Assembly (NCBI GenBank): GCA_015680685.1
Contig: MNCI01009622.1
Span: 261,819 to 283,374, forward strand
DNA: 21,556 nucleotides
Direction of reading: 5' to 3'
DNA from: Gnetum montanum
Taxonomy: Eukaryota; Streptophyta; Gnetopsida; Gnetales; Gnetaceae
In this document: one piece after another, positions 1-8,439 of the stretch
Layout: every line of letters begins with the position of its first letter
Numbering within the stretch: position 1 is the stretch's first letter
The notes under the pieces: model-generated
Databases searched by the model: none
What the model saw: the letters and a program-made list of their open reading frames with translations, nothing else
What the model was told of the DNA's origin: nothing
Program-made: the position numbers and the translations under genes

Positions 1-480
1 GGAGAAGTTGTCCATAAAGACCTCCATACCATTCCCTATCTACTACTGGAATATTATTAGAACTAGTCATTGAAATGTTGCAGGGGCATTGCACAAGCCA
101 AACGACATCTATTTGTATGTGAATGTTCCCCAAGGACTAGTGAATGTAGTCTTGGCTTGGTCTTCTGAGGCTATTTGTATTTGGTTATATCTGCTATATC
201 CATCTAGAAAACTATAATAGTGATGCCTTGTGATGGTGTCTAAGACTTGGTCAACAAATGGCAATGGAAAGTGATCTTTGAATGTTGCCATATTTAGTAG
301 CCTAAAATCTATGCACACTCTCCATTTGCTTCCCTTTTTAGGCACAATAACTAAGGGGCTAACCCATTTGCTATCAGCAATGGGGTATATGAACCTAGCC
401 TTGAGAAGCTATTCAATTTCTTCCTTAACTACTTACTTTAGCTTAGGGTTCAATCACCTCTACGGTTGTCTTTGAGGCTT
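1..480 (-). pseudogene. gypsy reverse transcriptase domain, partial and broken
   Basis: This would be the polymerase that copies the element RNA into DNA. On the minus strand one sees, in order, LNPKLK, IYPIADSKWVSPL, VPKKGSKWRVCIDFR, KDHFPLPFVDQVLD, the palm motif SFLDGYSRYNQI, EDQAKTTFTSPWGTF and FGLCNAPATFQ, and finally VFMDNFS at 24 to 4. These are the standard Ty3/gypsy RT blocks in the normal order and spacing. The second Asp of the FMDD-type catalytic box is Asn here. In-frame stops interrupt the frame near 470-400, at 108-106 (between FTYK and MSFGLC) and between PATFQ and EVFMD. The frame is the same one used by gag and protease upstream. The domain is cut by the window edge just after the catalytic box. 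Confidence 0.92.
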
Positions 481-1068
481 CATGAAGGAGTCAGTGTAAA
501 TTCTATGTTGGCATATCCTAGGATATATTCCAATTAATTTAGGATATGACCAAGTGAAGGCTTTTGATCATTTATTTATTATCTTCAATAGTTCTTCTTT
601 CTGTTGATGAGCAAGCTTAGTGTTGATAATTATTGGTTTTTCATTTTTCAGAAACATGTATTCCATACCGATGGGCAATGGTTTTAGCTTGAGGGGCTCC
701 TGCTTAAATTTCTTAGGGATTTCCAACTTTCCCTAGTTAATATTTTCAAGGGGGAGACTTGGAAGTTGGTGGTGGACTTACTCTAATGCATCTATTCCAT
801 CAATGTAAGCATAAGTCAAACCCTCAGTTGGTTCCATGCATATGAGTGAACTACTTTCTTGATCAGCTGTCAACCACTAGGTGTCTTCCTGTCATGTGGC
901 TATTGCATATAGGCATCTTTGTATGTTAATCACTTGTGCACATTGATTGCATATAGACAATGCTAAAATTTGCACAAATCATGACCTCTGCATGCAATTG
1001 CACCCTATGTCACTTTATGCGATGCATGGAACTTTCTTCTTCTTGATCTTTCTACATATATTTTCCTT
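481..1068 (-). pseudogene. gypsy pol linker between protease and RT
   Basis: The same minus-strand frame continues through this stretch. Its middle is poorly conserved, but the part nearest the RT (about 720-490) carries LPIGMEYMFL, LAHQQKEELL, SKAFTW and IGIYPRICQHRIY. This matches the conserved run that precedes RT in Athila/Tat-type elements. Several stops are present, including one in the LLKIINK/SKAFTW region. No separate gene is seen here. Confidence 0.7.
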
Positions 1069-1430
1069 TAATATTTCTAGGGAAAGATCATGGATTCCTA
1101 CACATGTGTCAATGGTGCTTAGCCATGCTATTCCCATTATGATTGGGAAGTCCCTCTTATCATTGTTTACCTAAATTACTAGGAAGTCAACTAGGTACGA
1201 CCATCCACAAATGGTGGTAACAATGTCTTTGACCAATCCCAATGGGACAGTGATGGACTGGTTGGCCAACTCTAGAAAAATGTTGCTCTTTTTCAATGGA
1301 GGCAAGTTCCAGGCCTTGTACATTTCTTGAGAAATCAAGTTGACACCAGAATTTGAATCCAAAAGAGCCTTGCACAGCACATTTTCAGCAATTTGTAAGT
1401 ATATCAAAGGACTCCCAGGATTAGAGAATT
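1069..1430 (-). pseudogene. gypsy aspartic protease domain, active-site motif altered
   Basis: Retroviral-type aspartic proteases cut the element polyprotein. The minus-strand reading gives ALLDSNSGVNLIS with the Asp codon at 1359-1357, then LELANQSITVPLGLV, and after a TAG stop at 1173-1171 the run DFPIIMGIAWLSTID, which matches the second conserved block (usually PIILGRPxL). The family motif is D-[ST]-G-[AS]; here the third position is Asn (DSNSG), so the catalytic loop is damaged as well as the frame. The domain lies in the same frame as gag (3996) and RT. Confidence 0.85.
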
Positions 1431-2139
1431 TCCTGGGAAGGTGGCCAGCTTTGATATAATTAGTGATGGCATGTGTTAGCATGAACATATGCATTGAGTG
1501 TGGTGATTGGGTTGAAGGGGGTTCCAAATTTTTGATTGATACTGAGGTGTCTAAGGAATTAGCTTCTTATGATTGCAAGGGCTTGGTTGGACTATTGGTT
1601 CTAAAGAAATGTCTTTTCTTCATGTGGTTGTTGGAACCAACAGTAGGTTAAGAGTTAACAGCCCTTGTGGCATTATGTTGTTACAGCTAGGTAGGGATTT
1701 CACCTTGCATCACAGGAGTAAGTGGTAGTGGTGCTATTAGTGGAAGAGATGCGGTCAAATGAGAAGGATGATATGCTTTCGAAATATGACCTTTAGAAGA
1801 GGGAGTCCCATAATGCTCGCAAGCTTAGTAGTGAGGTTGAGGAGTGACGTGACTAGTAGAGTCACGTGGGGAGATTGGTTGTTGCACATAAAATACATAA
1901 AGGTCAAGTTGCTGGTAAGGATACTTTTGCCTTGGTGGTGGCATTCCCCATGATTGTGGGTTCTACCACTGTTCATATTTCTGAATCATTTGTGGTGGAG
2001 TTCCAATGGAATAATATGTTAAAGGTTGGTGAAACTGCCTTGGGTTACCTTGAGGATAAGGTAACCTTTGGGGTGTTTTCCTTTTGTTTAATTGTGGGTT
2101 GAGTGCATACACCCCAGACTCCTATAGATGTGAGATTAC
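1431..2139 (-). pseudogene. gypsy gag C-terminal Pro/Gln-rich linker
   Basis: In the shared minus-strand frame this reads as a low-complexity linker with runs such as GTPPQMIQKYEQW, GMPPPRQKYPYQQ, ISPRDSTSHVTPQP and LIAPLPLTPVMQG. Such Pro/Gln-rich tails between the nucleocapsid region and the protease are normal for plant gypsy gag proteins. Stops interrupt it, for example after KYEQW, after PQPHY, and in the segment just before the protease. No further domain is recognised. Confidence 0.65.
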
Positions 2140-2181
2140 AGGGCAACATCCCTTAGGATGGTCATATTAACATATCTCACA
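2140..2181 (-). other. zinc-knuckle-like motif of gypsy gag
   Basis: The gag frame gives CEIC, one stop, then YDHPKGCCP. The Cys/His spacing is C-x2-C-x3-H-x3-C, close to but shorter than the usual CCHC knuckle (C-x2-C-x4-H-x4-C) that binds element RNA. It is back in the frame used by the gag start, the protease and the RT. It could be a decayed knuckle or a variant of this lineage. Confidence 0.5.
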
Positions 2182-2560
2182 TCACTATCATTGTCTGTTT
2201 ATGAATCCACAACCTCTTCAATGATGGCAACTTTGCCCTTACCTTTTCTATGTGCATGTTCAGCCTATTTCTTTTTTCTTTTCTCACTACCTTGATTTCT
2301 AGACTCCTCTACTATTTTAAGAATAGTTTAAAATCTATGTTCTAGGAAATTCCACATTTGGTCTACCTTTTGCGAAACTTCTAATGTCATCTTTTGGATA
2401 GGCAAAGTTTTCCTATTCACCATCTCTTCGAGTGGTGAATCTTATTCATCCTCACAAAATCTTACTCCCCTCTTCCAAAGGGAAGGATCTCGATTATACT
2501 CTTTCGCACTCTCTCTTCCATAGTTCACCTTCTTCCTTAGCAACTTGCTCCAATAGTCTT
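2182..2560 (-). pseudogene. gypsy gag segment in shifted frame, charged region
   Basis: Between about 2500 and 2190 the sensible reading moves by one base relative to the rest of the element. The shifted frame gives SPLEEMVNRKTLPIQKM, VDQMWNFLEHRF, SEKRKKK, HRKGKGKVAIIEEVVDS and DNDSDVRYV: a charged, partly basic stretch such as often precedes the zinc knuckle. The first indel is probably near 2500 by the G-run of GAAGAGGGG; a second one near 2190 restores the original frame. The frame also has stops. Confidence 0.55.
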
Positions 2561-2990
2561 TGAATTTGATGGGACCTAAGCTCGAATAATCTCCCTAGGG
2601 TTCTTCTCGTTTCATGCCTAAGCCCATTCATGAGATGGCGTAGTTGATCCCTTTGTGAATAACCATGGCCAAGACAATAATGTAACAGTGCATAGTATCA
2701 ACCCATGGTAGCATCCAAGGGTTCATGTCATCCTTGTTTCCAGCCTTGGATTTTCTTTCGCAAGTTAGACACTCGAGAGTACATTTCGTACTTGTCATTG
2801 AATAATTCTAACATAGTACTCCATCTACGAATAGATTTTGGTTTTAAGGACCAGTACCAGCCTTCCACTTCTTTAACTAGTGTCCATAGGAACAACCTAA
2901 GTTTTTTCCATTCATTCTCTATTTTCTATAAGGCACATGCATCATGGAATGCTTGTAAATGATTATGAGGATTAGTGTTGTATCCCCCTT
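2561..2990 (-). pseudogene. gypsy gag capsid-like domain (retrotransposon gag)
   Basis: The gag capsid region packs element RNA into particles. The minus-strand frame gives NPHNHLQAFHDACA, KIENEWKKLRLFLW, EGWYWSLKPKSIRRWSTM, LELFNDKYE, RVSNLRKKIQGWKQ, LHYCLGHGYSQRDQLRHL and RHETRRTLGRLFEL. The W-x-x-M/L-x-x-x-F-x-x-K-Y core and the amphipathic helices fit the plant Retrotrans_gag family. The domain is in frame with the ATG at 3996. Stops fall after NNIP, ACAL, WKQG and ATMG, three of them TGA. Confidence 0.75.
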
Positions 2991-3996
2991 CAAATCATGG
3001 GATATTGTTCATATCTAATCTTTTGATCCTACTATCTTTATGGTGCCTTGTTGAAATTCTAATAGTCTCAGTTATGTCTAACATACTTCAAGTAGCGAAT
3101 AGGGATTTATCGTGATTGTTTCATCCATGGCATCTATGATGCCTACATTGTTCCCTACTCTCCCTTCTTCTATGTCGTGACTCTCTAGAGTGCCCTCGTC
3201 CCCTTTCCTAGCTGTTTCGTCTATGACTTCCACTTTGCCTACCTTTATCTCCATGGTCTTTTTCTTTATGACTACATCCAGATATTGAAGGAGATGGTGA
3301 AGTAGATGATGAAGGTGAAAAAGAAGGAGAACCATCACCATAACAATGTCTGCTACCTTCTCTTCTGTGGTCTCGGCCCTGATTGCGATTGCGATCAGAA
3401 TGTCAACCTTTATCATGAGTTTGTGTTCCTTTTTTGGATCCTTTGTTGCCATGGGTATCAAAACCTAGCTTATGAATAGTGGAATGAAGGTTCTAATACA
3501 CAACCCCTTGGCCAAAGTCAAGGGAAGGAACATCGTTGTGTGGGCAACTACCTGAGGTAGGTTCACCACCCTCATTTTTGCTTAAGACATGTGGGGCATC
3601 CTGGGACCACTTACCCTTCAAAGACTTATGATGTCTCTCTTGTTACAAGTCCCTTTGATGTTGGGCCTCTGTGGGATGGTATTCTCTTGAGTCATGGTCT
3701 TGCACAATGTATTCTGCGTGTAAGTGTAGCATGCCAATTCATGTGAGAGCACGAAGAAGCATGCTCAGGATTGAATGATCAGGAGGTAACACTATGTTAC
3801 CTTCTAAGTCTCACCAACGCAGTTGTTCATCTTGATGGAGGATGAAGGTGAAGTCTAGTATATATTCATCAGGATGAATATATACCACTCAAACTTGTTG
3901 AGAAACTAGTGGATCAACATCATGTGTATTACGTCGTTGAATGTTTCCTATTTTAGACCTAGGCGGTGACGCGCTTTCGTACGAAGAAGGAGACAT
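2991..3996 (-). pseudogene. gypsy gag N-terminal region with Ser/Arg/His-rich block
   Basis: The likely gag start is the ATG at 3996-3994 (MSPSSYESASPPRSK), about 120 nt downstream of the PBS. The frame then runs without a frameshift through VDPLVSQQV, VYIHPDEYILDFTF, ILSMLLRAL and KGKWSQDAPHVLS to a basic block at about 3460-3100 (HGNKGSKKGTQTHDKG, DRNRNQGRDHRREGSRHC, SPSFSPSSSTSPSPSIS, DHGDKGRQSGSHRRNS, ERGRGHSRESRHRRRES). This RS-like block is low complexity and may bind nucleic acid. At least nine stops occur before the capsid region, and most are TGA, as expected from CGA to TGA change. A 127-codon ORF at 3461-3078 in another frame is a shadow of this block. Confidence 0.7.
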
Positions 3997-4113
3997 ACTT
4001 GTTTGTTCAATGTGTAATGTATTATTGTTTATTATTTTCTCAACCAAACCTAAGGGTTCATTCCAACAATGTGAATGATTTCCTATATTCTAGTTAGCGC
4101 ACAAACAACTAAG

Positions 4114-4131
4114 TCCCTTGCAACAGTGCCA
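4114..4131 (-). other. primer binding site, tRNA-Asp type
   Basis: The minus strand reads TGGCACTGTTGCAAGGGA. The 18-nt PBS of plant elements primed by tRNA-Asp is TGGCGCCGTTGCCGGGGA, so 14 of 18 positions agree. Three of the four differences are G-to-A or C-to-T transitions, and two of those fall at CpG sites. It lies 1 nt from the TG..CA end of the LTR and about 120 nt before the gag ATG, as expected for reverse transcription priming. Confidence 0.8.
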
Positions 4132-4884
4132 ATGATGAGTGGCGAGGTACCCCTACGCTCAACCATAAAAATATAAGCATTTCACACACGATCTAGTCAA
4201 ATTCCAAGGACTAAGTGCTTATGCACCCTTGTGGAACAAGGATATCTTAGTTGATCATTATCTTCCCAAGCTTACCTGTATGTCATGATTGTATGGTTAT
4301 GTAAGCTTGAGGCATATGATTTTTATAGCTTTTATGTTTTTATGTCTTGTGCTAGTAGGGAAGGAAAGAGGTAACTAAGTGACTAATTTAACTTAACTAC
4401 TCATTAACTAAGTTATAACTAATCCTAACACCAGCATTCGTTCCCACTTGCTATACACATCCTAAACCAGTGCAACACTGCTGGGATTACCAAACACTAA
4501 TCGTTACTAGGTTACCAAGCATTACACGCATGCTTGAAGTGGCCATGCTTGTGTAATTTAACGATTTGCTTAACTGATTCAAATGAATTGTTGTGCTAAT
4601 AACATAAATGTAAAATGCATAAAATAAAATAAATGCATAAAAAATAAAATAAAAGAAATGTGTAAGAAAACAAATCTCAAGTGCTACAAGGATGAATCAA
4701 AGAGATCGTCTTTATAACCAACACAATGGTATGCTCAGGTACATTAATGCTTGAATAAAGATTTGTCCACACCTAGACCTCCTGTTGTGGGCACTTTAAA
4801 AATACTCTAACTTTCAAACGGACTACAAGAGTTTTGCTACTTGACTGCTAAAAAAATTCCTCTCAATTGTTCGCCTAGGCACTA

Positions 4885-4892
4885 TATTTATA
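4885..4892 (-). promoter_or_regulatory. TATA box of the gypsy LTR
   Basis: The minus strand reads GCCTATAAATATAGTGCC, a strong plant TATA box (TATAAATA). Transcription would start about 30 nt downstream, near 4855, and run through the PBS into gag. Its direction agrees with the coding strand of the element. Confidence 0.7.
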
Positions 4893-4908
4893 GGCTTAGA
4901 AGAAACTA

Positions 4909-4976
4909 CTCTAATAATTATAATAAACCACTAGATTAACTGCTCTAATAATTAGAATAAACCACTAGAGTAACTA
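4909..4976 (-). repeat. two 34-bp tandem repeats upstream of the LTR TATA box
   Basis: Units 4909-4942 and 4943-4976 are each 34 bp and agree at 31 positions. Both contain CTCTAATAATTA and AATAAACCACTAGA. A partial third unit (CTCT) follows. The array ends about 17 bp upstream of the TATA box in the direction of transcription, the place where LTR enhancers commonly occur as direct repeats. Confidence 0.75.
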
Positions 4977-4985
4977 CTCTCATCA

Positions 4986-6854
4986 TTTGGTATTTGAACC
5001 CTACTAGAATGCATCAATGTGAATTTCATTATAGGCCCCATCCTATATGAAAGGATGATCCATGAACCATTTGTCCTTTCTTTTTATTTGATGCCTCCTA
5101 AATATTAAGCCTAAGTCCTAGGTGACATCTCTAATACTGAAATATTTTTTTATGACTAATAATAAATCCATTTGCATGGTAGTTTAGATTTTAGTTTGGC
5201 ATTTGAAAAATTAAGCAAGTACACATGGTAATATTTAATACATCTAAAACTACATGCAATGTGTGCTAACCCCCTTATTTGTAGGTTCATGAGTAAAATA
5301 GGTAATTTAGTTTGGTTTAATTCATTGATAGTTTAGATCAATGTGATTCTGTGTTCTTCTACTAACATGCTTTGTAGGCTAGCATGTCTTTAGCTAGCCA
5401 CCATGAGGCCTATCCTCAATTTAGTCAAAGGAGATGCTAAGGTTTCTCACTCAGTGTATAGTAACCTCTTCTTTTATTTACAGGTTATTAAGGCTAGGTG
5501 AAGCAAGTAGATCTTTAGTCTTTCTCACTAATTTTTTGGATTTTCATGTCTATATTTTTCCAACTCTATTAATTTATATTTTTCATTATGTATGAGACTC
5601 TTGGATAGCCATGTTCATATGTATCTCTCTCTACCTTTCATGTATTACATTATGCATATTATGTATGGCTAAATACATTTGGATTACGTTAGATATTTAT
5701 GAGAGCTTTTAGAGTTTTAGATTCATGATGTTTATTACCATTTAGTTCATGTTAGTTTTTAGCTTTTATGTGTAATCATATATATTTATGCATTTAGTTA
5801 ATTATATTATTTCTCTTTTCTTCCATTATTTTAGTTTTTATTCTTTTCCTTATAGTCATCTCTTCACTATAAGTTTCCTTCTACTTTCTTTTTGTTGTGT
5901 TAACTTCATTTAGCTTTTTATTTTCTCATCTATGAACAATTTTTTGTTGGGGTTCTATATTCAATGTAATGCTTTGCAAGCTAAGGCTAAGAAGTAGGAT
6001 GTTACATTGTCCTTAGCTTTTATGATTTTCATTATTCTTTCTATCATATTTTATAATCAATGTAAAGAATCTCAAGGAACTTACATGATTCTTTAGCATT
6101 TTTTATAGTGAATTAGATTCCAACAATTGTGTTTCATGTACCAAAGATCATGACTAGATGAACTTGAATAACCTCAAGCCTCCATGATGGAATTGACTAA
6201 TAGAAAAGTACCATTCAAACCATCAACTGAACCTAATCTAGCTAAGCCTCCCTAACCAAGAATATTTGAATGTTACAAATCTCATTTCTTAAACACCAAA
6301 ATTGAAAAATGCACAACAATAATCATAAGAAGCAAAGCCAAATGATCCATTAGTAGATCCCATTAATTTGGAGAATGTCTAAGAGAAGGTTGGAACTCAT
6401 GCAACATGAGCTCACACAAGCAAGTTCATGTCATTATTAGTGCAAACAAGAAAGAAAGAAACTATGTTAGGAACTACTATGGGAGAAAGGATTAATGTGT
6501 GACTAATGTAAGATTTTTTCAAGTGAGGATGCCAAACTTAGAGGAGCAATTCCAAATATATCTAATGCATCCTTAGTATATGTCAAGCATGCTCCTCTAA
6601 GTCATAGGTATGGTAGTGCACCAGGTGAGGAAATGTAACTTCTCTCTATCAACCATAAGTTGCATCATGTCTAGTTAAATTTTTATTATTATAAACTAAG
6701 TGACTAGCTTAATTCAATTATGAGGGAATGATGAAGTACTAAGTCCTAATGTTATATCTTTTTCTAAGCATAGATGCATAAAGTTATTTATTTGCATTCA
6801 AACCTATAGTTTGATCTTATTTTGGTGAGTGGTAATACATCATTGGCTCTACAT
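4986..6854. other. AT-rich interval, no gene recognised
   Basis: Both strands are stop-rich in all frames, and nothing here resembles retroelement, transposase or host coding motifs. One small inverted repeat is visible (AAGCTAAGG at 5978-5986 with CCTTAGCTT at 6011-6019). It is probably old insertion debris that can no longer be identified by eye. Confidence 0.6.
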
Positions 6855-7058
6855 CACATGGTATTTTATCTCACTAGGTATTCATCCTCATGTGGTATGT
6901 TGTCTCACCTAGTGCACTACCTTGTCTATTATGCTACCTTACACAGTACATTAGTACATTACCTCACTTGGTGCATTGTCTAACATGATGCACTCCCTCA
7001 CCTAGTGTGATGCCTTACCAAGTTCATTACTTCACCTATTACATTGTCTTACATGATG
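6855..7058. repeat. degenerate minisatellite, unit about 17 bp
   Basis: About eleven imperfect units follow each other. The consensus on the plus strand is roughly CACCTAGTGCATTGTCT. Clear copies are 6872-6888 (CACTAGGTATTCATCCT), 6906-6922 (CACCTAGTGCACTACCT), 6964-6980 (CACTTGGTGCATTGTCT), 6998-7014 (CACCTAGTGTGATGCCT) and 7033-7049 (CACCTATTACATTGTCT). Some units are 15 bp or have 2 extra bases between them. There are no constant spacers and no identical repeats, so this is not a CRISPR array. The strong drift between units indicates an old array. Confidence 0.7.
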
Positions 7059-8058
7059 TTTTTTGCGACCATTAACATTTTTTTGGGTCTCGCAACTAGG
7101 ATTATGGAAAACAAAGGTGTTCCTTCAAACAAGGTTTAGGTGCTTACTTGTCTTTGACAACACCAAGGCCTAGATACCTCCAAATAAACTCAATGGTTAT
7201 AGAGTGAATTAAACATGAATGTGTAGTTGTTGTTGTGATTGTTAAAATGGTTGGGTTTGTGTATAAAACTGTAACTAGCTATTGTAACAAAAATTTAGCT
7301 AACCTTGTTGAATACTATTTTGTCATTAAAGATTCCTATTTTGTCAATTCACTTAGTCTATATAGTCCCTATAGTATGTTGCTTGAAACAAATAAAATAT
7401 CACAAAAATGCTTTAAAAAATTCTACAAAAATCTACTTGTAATATTCCCCAAAGAAAAAATTTCACAAGAAAACTAGAAATAGAGCAAGATTCAATGGAT
7501 TTAGAAAAACAAAAGACAAGAAGAAGGTTGATTTGTATGAAATCTCAAACATTTAAGTAAGATAAATTGACATGAGAAAACACTTCACAATAAAGCTATT
7601 CCAATTCAATCTAAATATTATAAATTGTCAAAATCATTTAAGCTCAACAAGCAGTTTTGTAAAAGACACTCTTATTTCACTACCAAAACACTTTATAAAT
7701 GACAAAGTACAAACTTTCTTTTTGCTAGTTAATAGTTGTCAAGAATTGCAAACAATAAAGCTTCAAAAAAATTGACAATTTGAAGATTGAAATATTAAAA
7801 CAATAAACTTTTAAAAAATTAAATGATTTCAGTCATCTCAAAGTATCAAAGATTTTCTAGATTCTCTAAACTAAAACATGCAATTTATTAAGACATTACT
7901 ATTAAATTGCTTAAGATATTTTTCTAAGACAACATAAGCTCTTATATGGCAAACCTAATAGAAGTGTAGTATTGCACAAAAACAAAGCTATAAGAGTGAT
8001 CAAAATATTCCAAAATTAAATACCAAGCATGATACTATTTAAAGCGTTAGCTAAGTAA
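7059..8058. other. AT-rich interval, no gene recognised
   Basis: Short open frames occur, for example plus-strand frames of 80 codons at 7235-7477 and 67 codons at 7572-7775, but their composition is that of random AT-rich DNA and no domain is visible. No LTR ends or PBS were found here. Confidence 0.6.
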
Positions 8059-8133
8059 CTAAGACAAAATGGGAAAAAAAGAAATCATAGGATTAAAATA
8101 AAGCAATCGAATTAATGCCTTTAGCAAAGCCAT
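8059..8133 (-). CDS. 24-codon ORF behind a core-promoter-like block
   Basis: The ATG at 8133-8131 has a near-ideal plant context (ACCATGGC). The frame encodes MALLKALIRLLYFNPM followed by eight more residues and ends with TAG at 8061-8059. The product is short and hydrophobic and matches no family I recognise. It starts about 75 nt downstream of a TATA box on the same strand. It may be the first exon of a lost gene, a short upstream ORF, or part of an unrecognised LTR leader. Translation is not shown. Confidence 0.25.
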   Translation of the reverse strand: MALLKALIRLLYFNPMISFFPILS

Positions 8134-8206
8134 GGTTTACAATCTTCAATGCTTCTTCTTAATCTTCTTCCCCAAAATCCCCTCTTTTGCTTCTACCCTT
8201 AAAGCC

Positions 8207-8214
8207 TTTTTATA
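8207..8214 (-). promoter_or_regulatory. TATA box, minus strand
   Basis: The minus strand reads GCTATAAAAAGGC, followed by a purine-rich leader (AGAAGCAAAAGAGGGG, GGGGAAGAAGATTAAGAAG) and the ATG at 8133. A CACGTGTC motif lies about 120 bp upstream, at 8335-8342 on the plus strand. The arrangement looks like a plant core promoter or an LTR promoter. No LTR ends were found to decide between them. Confidence 0.4.
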
Positions 8215-8439
8215 GCTACTTATAATAAATTAAGGTAAGTTACAAATATCCAGTGGATTAATTCATAACCACCATAAAAAATTATAACTTCCATAGAAAG
8301 TTATTATCAATAGAGAAATTTATACTATAGTTAGCACGTGTCCTAGGATAACTATCCCATGAATAAAAATACTAAATATTTATGTGCAAAATATGCAATT
8401 GAAATGAAATCTGCTGCTCTTTTTAGGGTTGTGAATGCG

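Larger units (their letters stand above)
1..4985 (-). mobile_element. Ty3/gypsy LTR retrotransposon, 5' part, decayed (Athila/Tat-like)
   Basis: Read on the minus strand the order is LTR (4985 to 4133), primer binding site (4131 to 4114), gag, protease and reverse transcriptase, running off the left edge. RNase H, integrase and the 3' LTR would lie outside the window. The order protease-RT and the RT motifs place it in the Ty3/gypsy superfamily. The tRNA-Asp-type PBS and the RT sequence style suggest the Athila/Tat side of plant gypsy elements, which is inference. The coding part stays almost wholly in one frame from 3996 to 1 but is interrupted by many stop codons, so this copy cannot make its proteins. 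Confidence 0.9.
4133..4985 (-). repeat. 5' LTR of the gypsy element (outer boundary tentative)
   Basis: The inner end is fixed by the PBS: the minus-strand LTR ends CTCATCA one base before it. The proposed outer end is the matching 7-bp inverted terminal sequence TGATGAG / CTCATCA at 4979-4985. This gives an 853-bp LTR with TG..CA ends. The TATA box at 4885-4892 then sits only about 95 bp inside, so U3 would be short and R-U5 long. The partner LTR lies outside the window, so the outer boundary cannot be checked by comparison. An A-rich stretch on the plus strand (4596-4670) falls in R-U5. Confidence 0.5.

Noticed and set aside
3078-3461. 127-codon minus-strand ORF, the second longest open frame in the window
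   Set aside because: It is an out-of-frame shadow of the Ser/Arg-rich gag block. The frame shared with gag, protease and RT gives a far more sensible (RS-rich) protein despite its stops.
6855-7058. Possible CRISPR-like array
   Set aside because: Units are imperfect, adjacent and without spacers, and the sequence is eukaryotic. It is a minisatellite.
7235-7775. Two plus-strand ORFs of 80 and 67 codons
   Set aside because: Composition is Phe/Asn/Lys/Ile-rich as in random AT-rich DNA, with no motif and no promoter.
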